DNA from: Rubrivivax sp.
GTDB taxonomy: Bacteria > Pseudomonadota > Gammaproteobacteria > Burkholderiales > Burkholderiaceae_C
Direction of reading: 5' to 3'
Length of the DNA: 42,466 bases
NCBI GenBank assembly: GCA_016790435.1
Contig: JAEUPE010000153.1
Coordinates: 1 to 42,466, forward strand
The notes under the pieces: generated by a model
What the model was told of the DNA's origin: nothing
What the model saw: only the letters and a program-made list of their open reading frames with translations
Database searches by the model: none
Position numbers and translations under genes: made by a program
Shown here: positions 40,173 to 42,466 of the stretch, piece after piece
Position numbering within the stretch: the stretch's first letter is position 1
How the letters are laid out: every line of letters starts with the position of its first letter

Positions 40173-40835
40173 TCACGGCACGGCGACGAGCCGGTAGCCG
40201 AGGCCGCGCACGGTCTCGATGGCCTCGGCCGGCAGCTTGCGGCGCAACCGGCCGACGAACACCTCGATCGTGTTGGAGTCGCGGTCGTGATCCTGTGCGT
40301 ACAGGTGTTCGGTGAGCTCGGTGCGCGAAACCACCGTGCCCGGCCGGTGCATGAGGTACGCGAGCAGGCGGAACTCCTGCGCCGTCAGCGCCACCGGCTG
40401 GCCGTGCACCGTGACCCGGCTGCTGCGTGTGTCCAGCGCCAGCGCACCGCACGCGAGCAGGGGCGAGGCAAGACCCTGCGCGCGGCGAATGAGGGCGCGC
40501 AGGCGCGCCAGCAGCTCTTCCATGTGGAAGGGCTTGGCCAGGTAGTCGTCGCCACCGGCGTCGATGCCGGCCACCTTCTCGTGCCAGCCGTCGCGCGCGG
40601 TGAGGATGAGCACCGGCATCGCGCGGCCCGCCTCGCGCCAGCGGCGCAACACGCTCAGCCCATCGAGCACGGGCAGGCCCAGGTCGAGCACGACCGCGTC
40701 GAACGGTTCGGACTCGCCCAGGTGCAGCGCGTCCCGGCCGTTGTCGGCTTCGTCGACGACGTAGCCGGCCTCGACCAGGGCGGCCCGCAGTGGCGAGCGC
40801 AGCGTCGGCTCGTCCTCGACGAGCAGGATCCTCAT
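40173..40835 (-). CDS. QseB/PmrA-like response regulator
   Basis: 220 residues. Receiver with ED at 7-8, phospho-acceptor Asp51 (VVLDLGLPVLDG), Thr in LILTARDG and Lys in AKPFHMEEL; winged helix with LTAQEFRLLAYLMHRPG, SNTIEVFVGRLRRKL and VRGLGYRLV. The sequence is of the QseB/PmrA/TctD type, whose members bind direct repeats spaced 11 bp. Such repeats are found near this gene and upstream of two cytochrome operons. ATG 40835 is chosen because the receiver begins there (MRILLVEDEP). It follows the PepSY gene by 34 bp and precedes the kinase, forming a three-gene operon. Confidence 0.95.
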   Translation of the reverse strand: MRILLVEDEPTLRSPLRAALVEAGYVVDEADNGRDALHLGESEPFDAVVLDLGLPVLDGLSVLRRWREAGRAMPVLILTARDGWHEKVAGIDAGGDDYLAKPFHMEELLARLRALIRRAQGLASPLLACGALALDTRSSRVTVHGQPVALTAQEFRLLAYLMHRPGTVVSRTELTEHLYAQDHDRDSNTIEVFVGRLRRKLPAEAIETVRGLGYRLVAVP

Positions 40836-40869
40836 GGCACCCGATGGGGGGGATGGCGGAGGGGGCGCT

Positions 40870-41292
40870 TCATCGCGGTTCCTCCCGGGCGTCCCGGGCG
40901 TCTTTGGCGGGAGGCGAGTCCGGATGGTCACGGCCCCGCTGGCGGTCGTTGCGGCCACGCTCGCGCTTGCTCTTCAGGACCTCCGCCGTCGCGGCATCGA
41001 GCTCGAGCTTCAGCAGCTGGCCGTCGGCCTGCAGCAGCTTGACCTCGTAGATCCAGCGGCCGGACTTGCGGCCTGCCGCGCGCTCGTCGGCGACGTCCTC
41101 GAACTCCAGTTCGAGCTCGAGCACCTTGCCCGGGTGCGTGCGCTGCAGGCGCTCCAGCAAGGTCGGCAGCGGCAGCACCTCGCCGGCCAACACGGCGGCG
41201 CGGGCCCGGTCGTGGTCACCCTTGCGGCCGGCCCAGGCCGCGGGCGCAGCGGACACGGCCAGCGCCATCACCGCCAAGGTCAGGGACCGCAT
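40870..41292 (-). CDS. Exported PepSY-domain protein
   Basis: 140 residues. Signal peptide MRSLTLAVMALAVSAAPAAWA is followed by a PepSY-like domain: ARAAVLAGEVLPLPTLLERLQ, VLELELEFED and GRWIYEVKLLQADGQLLKLELDAATAEVL. The C-terminus is very basic and acidic (KSKRERGRNDRQRGRDH). Small PepSY proteins often accompany two-component systems and may act as periplasmic inhibitors or sensors. ATG 41292 gives a compact signal peptide but has no ribosome site; ATG 41379 has GAAGG upstream but would add ~29 residues before the hydrophobic core. Confidence 0.85.
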   Translation of the reverse strand: MRSLTLAVMALAVSAAPAAWAGRKGDHDRARAAVLAGEVLPLPTLLERLQRTHPGKVLELELEFEDVADERAAGRKSGRWIYEVKLLQADGQLLKLELDAATAEVLKSKRERGRNDRQRGRDHPDSPPAKDARDAREEPR

Positions 41293-41366
41293 GGCGACGC
41301 AGCGCGCGGCACGCCGGACGGAAGCAGGCAGGCGAAGAAGCACCGAGGCATTGTCGGCGCCGTCGG

Positions 41367-41384
41367 ATGAACGCTGCATGAACG
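41367..41384 (+). promoter_or_regulatory. ATGAACG direct repeat, 11-bp spacing
   Basis: ATGAACG at 41367 and 41378, exactly 11 bp apart, in the divergent promoter region of the two-component operon and the SHP/DHC genes. It overlaps the alternative PepSY start at 41379. Confidence 0.5.
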
Positions 41385-41388
41385 GCGC

Positions 41389-41406
41389 CTTCAGACAAGG
41401 TTCAAG
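41389..41406 (-). promoter_or_regulatory. TTGAA/CTGAAG direct repeat, 11-bp spacing
   Basis: On the minus strand CTTGAACCTTGTCTGAAG has TGAA twice at 11-bp spacing, a variant of CTGAAG-N5-CTGAAG. Confidence 0.5.
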
Positions 41407-41465
41407 CGGGGTTTCGAAGAATGCGCTCATCGCGTCGATGTATGGCGCATCCACCGGAACCCTCG

Positions 41466-41963
41466 ATGTTCACTGCCTTCATCCGCCGCGCCCGCGCCAC
41501 GCCGCTCGCGCCGCTCAGTCCGCTCACGCCACTCACGCCACTCACGCCGCTTCGGCCACCCCGGGCACCGCAGCTGCTCGCGCTGCTGGCCCTGGCCCTG
41601 CCGCTGCACACCCTGCCGGCGCAGGCCGCTGACACCTCGCCGGCAGAACAGCTCGCTCGCTTCGCCACGCTCGCCGGCGCCCCAGGGCAGGCCGAGCGCG
41701 GCCGCGTGTTCTTCACCAGCCGCCACGGTGGGGAGTGGTCTTGCGCCTCGTGCCACGGCCAGCCGCCCGTCGCCACTGGCAAGCACGCGAGCACCGGCAA
41801 GGCCATCGAGCCGCTGGCGCCGGTGGCGAACGCCAAGGTCTTCACCGACACCGCGCGCGTCGACAAGTGGCTGCGCCGCAACTGCAACGACGTGCTGAAG
41901 CGCGAATGCACGAGCGGCGAGAAGGCCGACGTGCTCGCGTACCTGGTCAGCCTGAAGCCTTGA
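41466..41963 (+). CDS. SHP-type (DUF1924) high-spin cytochrome c
   Basis: 165 residues. After a Pro/Leu-rich stretch and a signal peptide (LLALLALALPLHTLPAQA) comes a mono-haem domain with CASCHGQPP and the hallmark WLRRNCNDVLKRECTSGEKADVLAYLVSLKP. In sphaeroides haem protein (SHP) the equivalent Asn is the unusual haem ligand and the two Cys form a disulfide; both features are visible here. SHP binds oxygen and other small ligands and is reduced by a diheme cytochrome c, the next gene. ATG 41466 is chosen over upstream ATGs because it precedes the signal sequence. The N-terminal region is stretched by 9-bp repeats (PLTPLTPLTPL). Divergent from the PepSY/two-component operon. Confidence 0.9.
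   Translation: MFTAFIRRARATPLAPLSPLTPLTPLTPLRPPRAPQLLALLALALPLHTLPAQAADTSPAEQLARFATLAGAPGQAERGRVFFTSRHGGEWSCASCHGQPPVATGKHASTGKAIEPLAPVANAKVFTDTARVDKWLRRNCNDVLKRECTSGEKADVLAYLVSLKP
41509..41553 (+). repeat. 9-bp microrepeat in the SHP leader region
   Basis: Tandem 9-mers of the type cgccactca encode PLTPLTPLTPL before the signal-peptide core. Confidence 0.8.
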
Positions 41964-41977
41964 ACGGAGCGCCTGCC

Positions 41978-42466
41978 ATGACCCCTCGACTTCTTGCGCC
42001 TGCGACCGCTGCCGCGCTCGCCGCCTGCGCCCTCACTGCCGGCATCACGGCCGGAATCACCGCCGCTATTACGACCCCCACCCCTGCCCGCGCCGACGAA
42101 CGCCAGCGGCTGCCCGCCGACATGCCCAAGGCCTACACGCAGGAGTGCGCGTCCTGCCACCCCGCCTATCCGCCGGGCCTGCTGCCACGCGCCTCGTGGA
42201 GCCGCGTCATGGCCGGCCTCGGCCAGCACTACGGCACCGACGCCTCGCTCGACGCCACGCTGACGAAGCAGATCGAGGCCTGGCTGCTGGCCCATGCCGG
42301 CACCTCGCGCAAGGTGAGCGGCGCCCCGCCGGACGACCGCATCACCCGCTCGGCCTGGTTCGAGCGCAAGCACCGGCACGTGCAGCCCGCCACCTGGCGC
42401 CTGCCGAGCGTGAAGAGCGCCGCCAGCTGCGGTGCCTGTCACGGCGGCGCCGACGAGGGCGACTAC
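41978..42466 (+). CDS. DHC-type diheme cytochrome c (3' end outside window)
   Basis: An open frame from ATG 41978 to the window edge (163 codons, no stop). A hydrophobic leader (LAPATAAALAACALTAGITAG...) precedes CASCHPAYPPGLLPRASWSRVMAGLGQHYG and later CGACHGGAD. This first-haem context is characteristic of DHC, the diheme cytochrome c that donates electrons to SHP. A GGAG lies 8 bases before the ATG, 14 bp after the SHP stop, so the two are one operon; a cytochrome b561-like gene often follows but would be beyond the edge. Confidence 0.88.
   Translation, partial: MTPRLLAPATAAALAACALTAGITAGITAAITTPTPARADERQRLPADMPKAYTQECASCHPAYPPGLLPRASWSRVMAGLGQHYGTDASLDATLTKQIEAWLLAHAGTSRKVSGAPPDDRITRSAWFERKHRHVQPATWRLPSVKSAASCGACHGGADEGDY

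Larger units (their letters stand above)
41293..41465. other. Divergent region between PepSY and SHP genes
   Basis: 173 bp without a gene. It contains two direct-repeat pairs with 11-bp spacing (41367-41384 and 41389-41406), described separately, and probably both promoters. Confidence 0.6.

Overview
The window is very GC-rich (around 70% by eye), with strong G/C preference at third codon positions, dense gene packing and many ATGA, GTGA or TGATG overlaps between genes. Together with the DUF6502/DUF5666 pair, the SHP/DHC cytochromes, the QseB/PmrA-like two-component system and the EnvZ/OmpR-like pair, this suggests a respiratory betaproteobacterium of the Burkholderiales (Rubrivivax/Leptothrix/Rhodoferax-like). 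That placement is inference. I saw no rRNA, tRNA, CRISPR array or insertion sequence.

Left part (1-11.4 kb). The window opens inside a large surface-type protein made of 44 octapeptide repeats followed by Ca-binding loops, closed by a clear terminator. A conserved protein of unknown function and a convergent GGDEF diguanylate cyclase follow, separated by a nested inverted repeat. A six-gene minus-strand operon (11376 down to 4296) then encodes a WbpG/PseA-type N-acetyl sugar amidotransferase, an amidase, a Gfo/Idh/MocA dehydrogenase, a DegT-type aminotransferase, a GNAT acetyltransferase and a GT-B-like protein. It looks like a route to an amino or amidino sugar for a surface glycan.

Middle part (11.6-25.9 kb). 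This holds a ten-repeat beta-propeller lipoprotein, an AfsR-like ATPase regulator interrupted by one in-frame TGA, a divergent S9 prolyl-oligopeptidase lipoprotein, and an EnvZ/OmpR-like pair divergent from three small exported proteins. OmpR-style 10-bp direct repeats lie between the last two groups. After these come a small two-repeat protein, an orphan winged-helix protein and a poly-proline lipoprotein ending in a mono-heme cytochrome domain.

Right part (25.9-42.5 kb). This is an electron-transfer island with 55 CXXCH haem motifs counting the nearby mono-haem lipoprotein. A translationally coupled minus-strand operon (36.9 down to 26.0 kb) encodes a DUF6502 protein, a DUF5666 lipoprotein, a membrane cytochrome b-like protein, a 24-haem cytochrome, a second cytochrome with 21 intact CXXCH motifs, a porin-like beta-barrel with a periplasmic TPR extension, and a membrane-anchored Fe-S/FAD oxidoreductase. 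The content matches a porin-cytochrome conduit carrying electrons between the quinone pool and the cell exterior. Upstream are a diheme cytochrome plus NapC/NirT-type tetraheme operon, a PepSY-response regulator-histidine kinase operon, and divergent SHP and DHC cytochrome genes, the last cut by the window edge. Direct repeats with 11-bp spacing (CTGAAG-N5-CTGAAG and variants) lie upstream of all three cytochrome units and suggest one regulon of the local response regulator.

Two genes carry a TGA where a cysteine codon is expected (15335-15337 and 30582-30584). These are the most unusual single-codon observations here.
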